NCBI GenBank assembly: GCA_041591895.1
Contig: JBFHRE010000113.1
Coordinates: forward strand, 1-7,770
Origin: JBFHRE01 sp041591895
GTDB taxonomy: Bacteria; Actinomycetota; Acidimicrobiia; Spongiisociales; ZC4RG35
Direction of reading: 5' to 3'
DNA: 7,770 nucleotides
The translations under genes were made by a program, and so were the position numbers. The stretch's first letter is position 1. Every line of letters begins with the position of its first letter. Under the pieces are notes generated by a model, which did not search any database, had not been told where the DNA came from, and saw only the letters and a program-made list of their open reading frames with translations. Below, piece after piece: positions 1 through 5,699 of the stretch.

Positions 1-56
1 CAGTGCGCAAGGTGATCGCCCGGCCCCCGAACCTGGTGAACATCGTCGTCGGGTGA
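1..56 (+). CDS. leuS: Leucyl-tRNA synthetase, C-terminal end (partial)
   Basis: Only the last 17 complete codons and the TGA (54-56) are present, in the frame beginning at base 3. They read VRKVIARPPNLVNIVVG. This resembles the end of bacterial leucyl-tRNA synthetases, where a K-V-I segment is followed by a P-x-x-L-V-N-I/L-V-V strand that closes the C-terminal tRNA-binding domain. The enzyme charges tRNA-Leu with leucine in the cytoplasm. The position supports the call, because in many Actinomycetota leuS lies just upstream of comEA, comEC and holA, all of which follow here. The fragment is short, so the identification rests on this tail motif plus gene order. Confidence 0.8.
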   Translation, partial: VRKVIARPPNLVNIVVG

Positions 57-64
57 GGCGGTCG

Positions 65-92
65 CGGGTCGCGAGTCTCGGGTCGCGAGTCT
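65..92. repeat. Heptamer tandem repeat CGRGTCN, left copy
   Basis: Four consecutive 7-base units read CGGGTCG, CGAGTCT, CGGGTCG, CGAGTCT (65-71, 72-78, 79-85, 86-92). Equivalently, this is a 14-base unit repeated twice. It lies just after the leuS stop and before the toxin-antitoxin promoter. A related block is found on the other side of the toxin gene (808-828). Function unknown; it resembles a dispersed intergenic repeat more than a promoter element. Confidence 0.7.
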
Positions 93-113
93 CGGGGTCC
101 TGAGAACCTACGC

Positions 114-142
114 TTGTGGAATGCTGCTAACGCATGCATAAT
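114..142 (+). promoter_or_regulatory. Predicted promoter of the toxin-antitoxin operon
   Basis: A TTGTGG hexamer (114-119) and a CATAAT hexamer (137-142) are separated by exactly 17 bases and match sigma70-type -35 and -10 boxes well. Transcription would begin about base 149, which is the preferred ATG of the antitoxin gene. That predicts a leaderless mRNA and agrees with the absence of a Shine-Dalgarno sequence there. This is a prediction from consensus and spacing only. Confidence 0.5.
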
Positions 143-147
143 GCATG
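133..147. promoter_or_regulatory. Perfect inverted repeat, likely antitoxin operator
   Basis: CATGCAT (133-139) and ATGCATG (141-147) are exact reverse complements around a single central A. The palindrome covers the predicted -10 box and ends one base before the antitoxin ATG at 149. Ribbon-helix-helix antitoxins of this type commonly bind short inverted repeats in their own promoter, so this is the obvious candidate autoregulatory site. Its role is inferred; the symmetry is seen directly. Confidence 0.6.
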
Positions 148-148
148 T

Positions 149-385
149 ATGTCGGTGTCGATCACGATCAGGGATGTTCCCCAGGAGACCCGGGACGAGT
201 TGGCTACTCGAGCGGCTCGGTCAGGCCGCTCGCTGCAGGAGTACCTGCGGGGAACGCTCATCGACTTGGCTGATCGTCCCGATGTCGAGACCGTTCTCGA
301 CCGCATCCGGGCACGGAAGGCGGCGACGGGAACCGGTGTGGATGCGCATCGCATAGTTGGGCATCTCGAAGCAGACCGGCGGTGA
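149..385 (+). CDS. vapB: FitA/VapB-type ribbon-helix-helix antitoxin
   Basis: This 78-residue protein is the likely antitoxin of the PIN toxin encoded 24 bases downstream. Residues 4-11 (SITIRDVP) form the DNA-binding beta strand of a ribbon-helix-helix fold, followed by helix A (about 12-24) and helix B (about 28-41, starting SLQEYLRG). This is the typical FitA-like pattern. The remaining C-terminal part, rich in charged residues, would wrap the toxin and block its active site. An in-frame ATG at 134 would add five residues (MHNAC), but it lies inside the predicted -10 box and operator. The ATG at 149 puts the conserved strand at the extreme N terminus as usual and coincides with the expected transcription start. 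The antitoxin probably represses its own operon through the palindrome at 133-147. Family is confident; whether FitA or another VapB subclass is less sure. Confidence 0.85.
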   Translation: MSVSITIRDVPQETRDELATRAARSGRSLQEYLRGTLIDLADRPDVETVLDRIRARKAATGTGVDAHRIVGHLEADRR

Positions 386-409
386 TGCCGCGTTGATCGG
401 GAAGAGCAG

Positions 410-802
410 ATGCTGACGGCGGATGCCACCGTCGTCGTGGCGGCGTTGGTCGACTCTGGCCCGGTCGGCGCCTGGGCCGAACAGATTGTGGCCGTTCAAC
501 CCATCCTGGCTCCTCACCTGTTGCTCGCCGAGGTGGCCAACGTCCTTCGCCGGCTGGAGAGCTCGGGTGAGATCGAACAAGGAACCGCGGCGCTCGCACA
601 TAGAGATCTCGTCGACCTTCCGTTCGAGCTCCATCCGTACGGGCCGTTCTCGTCGCGGATCTGGGACCTGAGAGGGACGGTCACGGCATACGACGCCTGG
701 TACGTGGCTATCGCTGAGGCTTTCGAGATTCCGCTCGCCACCCTCGACACCCGGCTTGCGGCCGCACCCGGTCCGCTGTGTGAGTTCCGGTTGCCCGACT
801 GA
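410..802 (+). CDS. vapC: VapC-family PIN-domain ribonuclease toxin
   Basis: This 130-residue protein is a single PIN domain of normal VapC length. The four acidic residues expected to hold the catalytic Mg2+/Mn2+ are all in place: D5 in the first strand (LTADATVVVAAL), E41 in LLLAEVANVL, D95 in TAYDAWYVAIAE and D113 in LATLDTRLA. VapC toxins cleave RNA, often tRNA or rRNA, and stop translation when the antitoxin is degraded; the target here cannot be read from sequence. The start is an ATG with a GGGAAG purine stretch 5 bases upstream (399-404). The gene lies 24 bases after the antitoxin stop, so the two are surely co-transcribed. It appears intact and functional. It converges on the lipoprotein gene, with only 31 bases between the two stops. 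Confidence 0.92.
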   Translation: MLTADATVVVAALVDSGPVGAWAEQIVAVQPILAPHLLLAEVANVLRRLESSGEIEQGTAALAHRDLVDLPFELHPYGPFSSRIWDLRGTVTAYDAWYVAIAEAFEIPLATLDTRLAAAPGPLCEFRLPD

Positions 803-807
803 GGTCC

Positions 808-828
808 CGAGTCTCGAGTCGCGAGTCA
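808..828. repeat. Heptamer tandem repeat CGAGTCN, right copy
   Basis: Three consecutive units CGAGTCT, CGAGTCG, CGAGTCA occupy 808-814, 815-821 and 822-828, between the stops of vapC and the convergent lipoprotein gene. They share the 9-mers CGAGTCTCG and TCGCGAGTC with the left block at 65-94, in the same orientation. The block can form only a very short stem, so it is not a convincing terminator. Confidence 0.65.
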
Positions 829-833
829 ACCAC

Positions 834-1385
834 TCAGGGAGTCGACAGCGCCATCGCCCCAGGATTGGAGATGAGGTCGTTCATCTGCTCCCCGCTGATG
901 AAGCCGATAACCGAGCCATCGGGGCCGTTGAACGTGACGTCGAGATCGGCGCGGAGAGGAACCGCGAACGCCAGCATGCCTCCGTCCCCGAACGCCACCT
1001 GGCAGGGGTCGGCGAGATCGTCGGAGCTGAGGACGAGAGCGGAGCCGGGCGGCCCCACACCCACGATCATGAGGTGAGTCTCCGAAGAGAGCGCCGAGAT
1101 GCCAGACTCGCCTTCGAAAACCGCCCGATGTGAACCGGTCTCGTCCGCCAACGGCTCGAACTCGACGGTAGTCCGGAGAAAACCTCCGGCCCGAACCCGG
1201 GTGAAACCGGCGCCGGAAGCGAGCACGATCGAGCCGCGATCGGTCGTGCAGCCGGTGCCGGTCTGTTCCGCCACTGGGGTTTCATCCACGCACGCCACCA
1301 GCACCAGCATCCCCGCAACCAATCCGAGCTTGGTCAGTCGCTTCGTCACCCGTCCGTCTCGCCCGGATGTCGTCTCACGACGCAT
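834..1385 (-). CDS. Putative small lipoprotein, unknown function
   Basis: The product (up to 183 residues) has a lipoprotein signal peptide. A positively charged segment (TKRLTK, residues 14-19) is followed by a hydrophobic stretch and a lipobox LVAC ending at Cys32, the predicted lipidation site. The mature part of about 150 residues is rich in beta-forming sequence and carries two further cysteines (C46, C128) that could form a disulfide outside the membrane. I recognise no family. The start is uncertain. The ATG at 1385 is 13 bases past the ppk2 stop, consistent with translational reinitiation, but leaves a long n-region. A GTG at 1349 would give an ideal 20-residue signal peptide. Neither has a good Shine-Dalgarno. 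It is the last gene of the minus-strand block after ppk2. The role is presumably at the cell envelope. Confidence 0.75.
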   Translation of the reverse strand: MRRETTSGRDGRVTKRLTKLGLVAGMLVLVACVDETPVAEQTGTGCTTDRGSIVLASGAGFTRVRAGGFLRTTVEFEPLADETGSHRAVFEGESGISALSSETHLMIVGVGPPGSALVLSSDDLADPCQVAFGDGGMLAFAVPLRADLDVTFNGPDGSVIGFISGEQMNDLISNPGAMALSTP

Positions 1386-1398
1386 GACGCATGACGGA

Positions 1399-2211
1399 CT
1401 ACTCGATCACCACGCTGGACAGGTCGTCCTCGTTGGGCGGGTAGGAGAGATCCATCCCCTCAAGGGTTCTCACCAGGATCGTCCCCACGACGAGATCCCG
1501 GAACCACTTGCGGTTGGCGGGCACCACGTACCAGGGCGCCTGATCGGTCGACGTCTCCGAGATCGCCACCTCGAAGGCCTCCGTGTACTCGTCCCAGTGC
1601 TTGCGCTCCTCGAGGTCGCCAACATCGAATTTCCAATGCTTGTCGGGGTTGTCGAGCCGAGCCTGCAGCCGCTCCCCTTGCTCTTCCTTCGAGATGTGGA
1701 GGAACAGTTTGACGATCGAAGTCCCCTCGTCGGCCAGCAACTGCTCGAATCCTCTGATGTGTTCGTAGCGGCGTGACCAGCGCTCGGGTGGCACGAGATC
1801 GTGGACCCGGACCACGAGGACGTCCTCGTAGTGGCTTCGGTTGAAGATGGTGATCTCACCGTTACCCGGAACATGGGGATGCACTCGCCACAGATAGTCG
1901 TGGGCGAGTTCGACCTCGGTGGGCCGCTTGAACGCGGCGACCTTGACGCCTTGCGGATTGACACCGTCGAAGACCGAACGAATCACACCGTCCTTGCCTC
2001 CGGTGTCCATCGCCTGGAGCACCACCAGGAGTCGCTCGCGGCGTTGGGCCCACAGCACTTCCTGGAGCGCCTCGAGCCGGGCGTTGAGTTCCCCGTGTGC
2101 CTTGCGACCCGCCTTCTTTCCGCCCGGGTATTCGCCGCCCTCGGACGGATCCCGTCCCGCCAGTCCCGCCCGGGTTCCCGGCGGGACGCGATAGCGTTCG
2201 ATGTCGATCAT
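1399..2211 (-). CDS. ppk2: PPK2-family polyphosphate:nucleotide phosphotransferase
   Basis: A 270-residue member of polyphosphate kinase family 2, which transfers phosphate between polyphosphate and nucleotides in the cytoplasm. The Walker A motif is MDTGGKDG (68-75). It is followed by GVNPQGVKV (83-91), FKRPTEVELAHDYLWR (94-109) and the Walker B-like FNRSHYEDVLVVRVH (123-137). The NPQG and FNRS-Y-E-x-VLVVRVH combination resembles the class III-type enzymes that can phosphorylate AMP and ADP, rather than the D-R-S-W-Y-N-R form of class I; substrate preference remains inference. The length is normal and the gene appears intact. The start ATG at 2211 is preceded at 4 bases by a GAGAGGG that could act as Shine-Dalgarno but lies in the arm of a perfect hairpin (2216-2240). 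It follows the coiled-coil gene by 36 bases and precedes the lipoprotein gene, probably in one transcript. Confidence 0.93.
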   Translation of the reverse strand: MIDIERYRVPPGTRAGLAGRDPSEGGEYPGGKKAGRKAHGELNARLEALQEVLWAQRRERLLVVLQAMDTGGKDGVIRSVFDGVNPQGVKVAAFKRPTEVELAHDYLWRVHPHVPGNGEITIFNRSHYEDVLVVRVHDLVPPERWSRRYEHIRGFEQLLADEGTSIVKLFLHISKEEQGERLQARLDNPDKHWKFDVGDLEERKHWDEYTEAFEVAISETSTDQAPWYVVPANRKWFRDLVVGTILVRTLEGMDLSYPPNEDDLSSVVIE

Positions 2212-2215
2212 CCGA

Positions 2216-2240
2216 CCCTCTCGTCGCGAGGACGAGAGGG
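2216..2240 (-). promoter_or_regulatory. Perfect 10-bp hairpin covering the ppk2 ribosome-binding site
   Basis: On the minus strand CCCTCTCGTC (2240-2231) and GACGAGAGGG (2225-2216) pair perfectly around a CTCGC loop. The stem starts 7 bases after the stop of the coiled-coil gene. Its 3' arm contains the only Shine-Dalgarno-like sequence for ppk2 (GAGAGGG, ending 4 bases before the ATG). No T-run follows on the minus strand, so a simple intrinsic terminator is unlikely. It could limit ppk2 translation, act as an attenuator, or stabilise processed mRNA ends. Confidence 0.6.
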
Positions 2241-2247
2241 TAAAGAC

Positions 2248-2874
2248 TCAACGCGGTTTGCGGGAAGCCTTGGCCCAGATGTCGGAGTCCTCGATGCCGA
2301 GCCGGGGGAGGGAGTTCGTCTTCCGCGACCGCACCCCGGCGGTGGAGACCTGGTGGGTGAGTCGAAGAGCGCCGTCCTCATCGATCGTTTCGGTGGCGAC
2401 CGGCCCGGTGGTCTGTTCGAGTTCGACGTTCACGTTCGTCCCGGCGTACTCGACTGCTCGGCTCACGAGCGCTTCGGCCTCGTGCCGGGCGGCAGTCCGG
2501 ATCTCCCGTGCGTTCTGGCGAGCCTCTTCCAGGATCGCCGCCGCCCGCCGGCCGCCTTCGTCTAGCGAGGCGGCCCGCAAGAGGTCGGCGTCGTGCTCGG
2601 CGGCTGCCAGGATCTCGGCCGCCCGCCGGGCGACATTTCCGGCATGGACCTTGGCCTGCTCGATGATTCGGGCGGCGTCCTCGCGGGCCCGAGCGGTCAC
2701 CGATGCGGCTTCGCCATTCGCCTTCTGGTACCGCTCCAACTCCACGCGGATCGTTGCGATCTGCTGTTCGAGTGTGATGATCCGGCGCCCATTGGCGGCC
2801 AGCTCTTCGATTCGTGAACGGGCTCCGGCCAGCTCTGCCCGGAGCAACTCGACTTCCGCCGCGTTTGCCTGCAT
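2248..2874 (-). CDS. Coiled-coil protein with DivIVA-like repeats
   Basis: This 208-residue protein is predicted to be alpha-helical over residues 5-145. It starts with a leucine/isoleucine heptad coiled coil (VELLRAELAGARSRIEEL, then RIITLEQQIATIRVELERY). An alanine-rich series of helical repeats follows, of the type A-R-E-D-A-A-R-I-I-E-Q-A and A-A-I-L-E-E-A-R-Q-N-A-R. Such repeats are common in DivIVA/Wag31-related polar-growth proteins and ATP synthase b-like stalks. The membrane-binding N-terminal DivIVA domain is absent, so I do not call it DivIVA. The tail (146-208) is charged and probably disordered. The ATG at 2874 is chosen because a GGGAGG Shine-Dalgarno sits 8 bases upstream and the open frame beyond it reads like shadow sequence. 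It is the first gene of the minus-strand block and is divergent from comEA. Confidence 0.8.
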   Translation of the reverse strand: MQANAAEVELLRAELAGARSRIEELAANGRRIITLEQQIATIRVELERYQKANGEAASVTARAREDAARIIEQAKVHAGNVARRAAEILAAAEHDADLLRAASLDEGGRRAAAILEEARQNAREIRTAARHEAEALVSRAVEYAGTNVNVELEQTTGPVATETIDEDGALRLTHQVSTAGVRSRKTNSLPRLGIEDSDIWAKASRKPR

Positions 2875-2882
2875 TCGGTTCG

Positions 2883-2888
2883 CCTCCC
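2883..2888 (-). promoter_or_regulatory. Shine-Dalgarno GGGAGG of the coiled-coil gene
   Basis: GGGAGG on the minus strand, 8 bases before the ATG at 2874. It fixes the start of the coiled-coil gene and excludes the longer upstream reading frame. It contrasts with the leader-free starts elsewhere in the window. Confidence 0.7.
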
Positions 2889-2905
2889 AGCGATCAGTGC
2901 ACCAC

Positions 2906-2933
2906 AACGTACCGCGCAAACCCGACAGGACAA
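2906..2933 (-). promoter_or_regulatory. Predicted promoter of the coiled-coil/ppk2/lipoprotein block
   Basis: On the minus strand TTGTCC (2933-2928) and TACGTT (2911-2906) are spaced by 16 bases. A start near 2899 would give a leader of about 25 bases that contains the Shine-Dalgarno. The TANNNT form fits actinobacterial -10 boxes. The match is moderate and untested. The divergent region 2875-3016 must also hold the comEA promoter, for which I see no convincing pair of boxes. Confidence 0.35.
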
Positions 2934-3016
2934 CCCGCTGGTTTTTGTGGGTGGCTTCGAGTACATGTGGGCCATCGAGAGCGCTGCTGCGGGGCACGGG
3001 GTGGCGGGAGTAATGA

Positions 3017-3628
3017 GTGGATTCAGCGCCCGACGTTCGGGAGGGCGGACGCATCGCGGGCCCGGTCTCCTGGGGAACTCTCACGCGGTTGGCGTGGGCC
3101 GTCGGTGTGTTGGCCCTACTCGCCGGAGTCTGGCTTGGGAGGCCGACAGGGCCGCCGGGTGCATCCGGCGTTGGCTCGGAGGCCGCCATCTTCATGCCGG
3201 GCGACACGGTCGCTGCCATCACGGTCCACGTCAGCGGGTGGGTGCTGGAGCCCGGGCTGGTGGCGCTGCCGGGCGCGGCCCGAGTCGCTGATGCCGTTGC
3301 CGCGGCGGGGGGAGCCCTTCCGGGAGCGCGCCTCGACGGTCTCAACCTGGCCGAAGAGTTAGCCGACGGCGATCGGATAGACGTGTCCGGCCCGGGGGCC
3401 GGGGGAGGGCAGGAAGCGGAGATCGTCGGAGACGGCCTGATCGACATCAACCGCGCCGGACTGGCTGAACTCGAGACACTTCCCGGGGTGGGACCGGTCC
3501 TCGCCCAGCGGATCATCGATCATCGTGAATCGCAGGGCCGGTTCGACACGGTTGAGGACCTGCTCTCCGTGAGTGGGATCGGAGAGCGCAAGCTCGAGTC
3601 GCTTCGCCCTCACATCCGGCCGCCGTGA
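3017..3628 (+). CDS. comEA: ComEA competence DNA receptor
   Basis: This 203-residue membrane-anchored protein binds double-stranded DNA outside the membrane and hands it to ComEC during natural transformation. A transmembrane anchor lies at about 22-41 (LTRLAWAVGVLALLAGVWLG). It is followed by a G/P-rich linker, an SLBB-type domain (about 68-123, starting ITVHVSGWVLEPGLV) and a C-terminal double helix-hairpin-helix domain (about 141-200). That last domain has LIDINRAGLAELETLPGVG, the hairpin LPGVGP (155-160) and the second hairpin VSGIGE (185-190). Order and length match actinobacterial and Firmicute ComEA. The GTG at 3017 is chosen because GGGAG (3006-3010) stands 6 bases before it. The nearby ATG at 3013 is out of frame. 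Its stop overlaps the start of comEC by four bases, so the pair is translationally coupled. Confidence 0.95.
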   Translation: MDSAPDVREGGRIAGPVSWGTLTRLAWAVGVLALLAGVWLGRPTGPPGASGVGSEAAIFMPGDTVAAITVHVSGWVLEPGLVALPGAARVADAVAAAGGALPGARLDGLNLAEELADGDRIDVSGPGAGGGQEAEIVGDGLIDINRAGLAELETLPGVGPVLAQRIIDHRESQGRFDTVEDLLSVSGIGERKLESLRPHIRPP

Positions 3629-5694
3629 TCCGGAGGCCATCCTCATCCGGGTGGGCCTCGCTGATCGTGGGCGCAGCAGCTTTCGCTGGTGCGATCTCGA
3701 GGGCCGCCGGGGAAGCCGACGTCCGGTCTGTCGTGTTGACAGCCGGTTGCTTGGGCGTGCTCGTCGCCTTGCGCAGGACGCGGCTGGCGCTGATCTGCGT
3801 TGTGGTCGCTCTCACCGCCGGTCGTCCGCAACCTGAACCGGCCGTCCTGGAGCCCGGTTGGGGCACGATTCAAGCGACCGTCTCGGCCCGACCGTCCGAG
3901 TCTGCATTCGGGTGGACGACCCGGGTGAAGCTGCTCCGCCAGGGCACAGGCACGGTGGTGGTTTTTTCCGATGCGCGTCCGACGGCGGATCTCGGTGACC
4001 GGGTGGTCGTGACGGGCATGCGGGTGAACGGAACCAGGGGACCGGCGATCCGGGACGCGGACTTCTCGGTTGTGTCCGAGAGTGCGATGCTGCGGCTCCC
4101 CAATCGTCTCAGGGAGCGGGTGCTCGGCGAGCTGGCCACAGAGACGAGCGCCTCCCGTGCTCTGCTGGCCGGGTTCCTCGTCGGCCACACCTCCGACATC
4201 CCGGCTGCCGACCAGGAGTCGCTGCGCCGCAGCGGCCTGTCTCATTTCACGGCGGTCTCGGGAAGCAACGTGGCGTTGTTCTTGGGGCTGTGGTCGATCA
4301 TGCTCGGTCCGGTCGGGTGGACACCGCGGAGGCGGGCGGTCTCGTCGCTGGTTGGCACGCTGATATTCGCCGCGGTGACCGGTTTCGACCCGTCGGTGAT
4401 CCGGGCGGGCGCCATGGTCTGGGTGGTGATGATCGGGCGCCTTCTGGGACTCCCGGTCGACGGCTGGTCGGCATTGGGAGTGGCGGTCACCGGCGCGATC
4501 CTCGTCGGTCCGGCCCTGGCGCTCTCGCTCGGCTTCCAACTGTCGGTTGCTGCCACCCTGGGCGTGATGACCGGAGCCGGACTCTTCGGGTTCCGACCCC
4601 GGTGGGCGGCGATCGCGCTGTCGGCGTCGCTGGCTGCTCAGGCGGCGGTGTCGCCGCTCCTGCTGGCCGGTTTCGGTTCCGTCCCGCTGTTGAGCCCGGT
4701 GGCCAACGTCGTCGCCACGCCGCTCGTTGCCCTGGCGACGATCATCGGCGGGATCGGCGCCCTCAGTGGCTGGGGCGTCCTCATCGCTCTTGGGTCGGCC
4801 TTGGCCCGGGCCGTGCTGGTGGTTGCCGAGGCTGCTGCCGGCTGGCCCCAGGTGGGTTGGATTGGGTTTGTCGTCGTCGGAACCGGCGTTGTGTCGGCCC
4901 GCTTCGTGAGTCGGTCTCGCGGCCCTTTGGTCGTAGCGGGCGGAGTGTGGCTGCTGGCTGCCCTCGGCCCGTTCGGGGCACGGGTCGACCCGCCCGCACT
5001 CGTGTTCCTCGATGTCGGCCAGGGCGACGCCGCCGTCCTTTTGACCGGTGCGGCAACGGTCCTGATCGACGGAGGACCGGACCCGGCCGCCCTCTCAGTC
5101 GCCCTTCGGCGCCTCGGTGTCCGCAAGGTCGACCTGGTTGTGGTGAGTCACTCACACGCCGACCACATCGACGGCCTCGAAGCGGTATTTGGGAGGTTGC
5201 CGGTGGGAGCGGTTTGGGCGGCGTTCGATCCGCACGAGTCGCCATCGTCTAGGTGGGTCGATCTGAGGTCCCGCGAGCTGGGCATTCCGCTCGTGTCGCC
5301 GCCGGTCGGTTTCGAGGTCGACCTGGGTGGCGCCGTCATCGAGGTGTTGGCGCCCGCTCGTCGGTATGCCCACACCAACGACCAGTCGATCGTGTTGCGG
5401 ATCACCGGATCGGAGCGTCACGCGCTGTTGACCGGTGACATCGAGGCGATCGCCCAGGAGGCCGACTATTCGCCGGTGGACATTCTCAAGGTGCCGCATC
5501 ACGGCTCGGATTCAAGCGACCCCGGCTGGCTGTCACGGCACGCCGGGAATCTGGCGGTCATCAGCGTGGGGGACAACGACTACGGGCACCCGTCCGACGG
5601 GGTGATTTCGTTGTTGGTGGAAAGCGGAGCGGTCGTTCATCGGACGGATCGAGATGGAGATCTGGTGGTCGAACTCGACCGCCCGCCGCCGTGA
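3625..5694 (+). CDS. comEC: ComEC DNA-uptake channel with metallo-beta-lactamase domain
   Basis: ComEC forms the inner-membrane channel that imports single-stranded DNA in natural transformation. The 689-residue protein is close to full family length and carries the usual three parts. N-terminal membrane segments lead to an OB-like extracellular domain (about 78-150). The central multi-helix Competence domain has the signature HFTAVSGSN (207-215) and a later FDPSVIRAGAMVW. The C-terminal metallo-beta-lactamase domain starts at FLDVGQGDA (461-469). Its metal motif is intact: H509, H511, D513, H514 in HSHADHIDG, then D605 in LLTGDIE, PHHGSD (624-629) and GHPSDG (654-659). The conserved metal ligands suggest that the nuclease-like domain is active, which degrades the non-imported strand in some ComEC proteins; this is inference. 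The start is GTG in a GTGA overlap with the comEA stop. No frameshift or truncation is seen. Confidence 0.95.
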   Translation: MIRRPSSSGWASLIVGAAAFAGAISRAAGEADVRSVVLTAGCLGVLVALRRTRLALICVVVALTAGRPQPEPAVLEPGWGTIQATVSARPSESAFGWTTRVKLLRQGTGTVVVFSDARPTADLGDRVVVTGMRVNGTRGPAIRDADFSVVSESAMLRLPNRLRERVLGELATETSASRALLAGFLVGHTSDIPAADQESLRRSGLSHFTAVSGSNVALFLGLWSIMLGPVGWTPRRRAVSSLVGTLIFAAVTGFDPSVIRAGAMVWVVMIGRLLGLPVDGWSALGVAVTGAILVGPALALSLGFQLSVAATLGVMTGAGLFGFRPRWAAIALSASLAAQAAVSPLLLAGFGSVPLLSPVANVVATPLVALATIIGGIGALSGWGVLIALGSALARAVLVVAEAAAGWPQVGWIGFVVVGTGVVSARFVSRSRGPLVVAGGVWLLAALGPFGARVDPPALVFLDVGQGDAAVLLTGAATVLIDGGPDPAALSVALRRLGVRKVDLVVVSHSHADHIDGLEAVFGRLPVGAVWAAFDPHESPSSRWVDLRSRELGIPLVSPPVGFEVDLGGAVIEVLAPARRYAHTNDQSIVLRITGSERHALLTGDIEAIAQEADYSPVDILKVPHHGSDSSDPGWLSRHAGNLAVISVGDNDYGHPSDGVISLLVESGAVVHRTDRDGDLVVELDRPPP

Positions 5695-5699
5695 ACTGG

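Noticed and set aside
65..92. CRISPR-like array
   Set aside because: The units are 7 bases and directly adjacent with no spacers.
803..833. Bidirectional terminator between vapC and the lipoprotein gene
   Set aside because: The heptamer block gives at best a 4-bp stem and has no T-run on either strand.
1382..1395. Tiny five-codon reading frame (repeat ATGCGTC) before the lipoprotein start as a leader peptide
   Set aside because: Too short and arises from a chance 7-base tandem repeat; no ribosome-binding site or hairpin supports regulation.
2216..2240. Intrinsic terminator of the coiled-coil gene
   Set aside because: The stem is strong but the minus strand continues with GG-rich sequence instead of a T-run, and the stem overlaps the ppk2 ribosome-binding site.
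1099..2565. Long plus-strand open frames opposite the lipoprotein and ppk2 genes
   Set aside because: They mirror clearly recognisable proteins on the other strand and show no family motifs themselves.
3013..3015. ATG just upstream of comEA as the comEA start
   Set aside because: It is in another reading frame; the in-frame GTG at 3017 has the properly spaced Shine-Dalgarno.
2875..3516. Long minus-strand open frame extending the coiled-coil gene upstream across comEA
   Set aside because: The Shine-Dalgarno and ATG at 2874 fit a start there, and the upstream part is proline/serine/arginine-rich sequence antisense to comEA, typical of a GC-rich shadow frame.
3643..4539. Minus-strand frame of nearly 300 codons inside comEC
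   Set aside because: Rich in R, H, Q, D and P with no hydrophobic core; antisense to the conserved ComEC competence domain.
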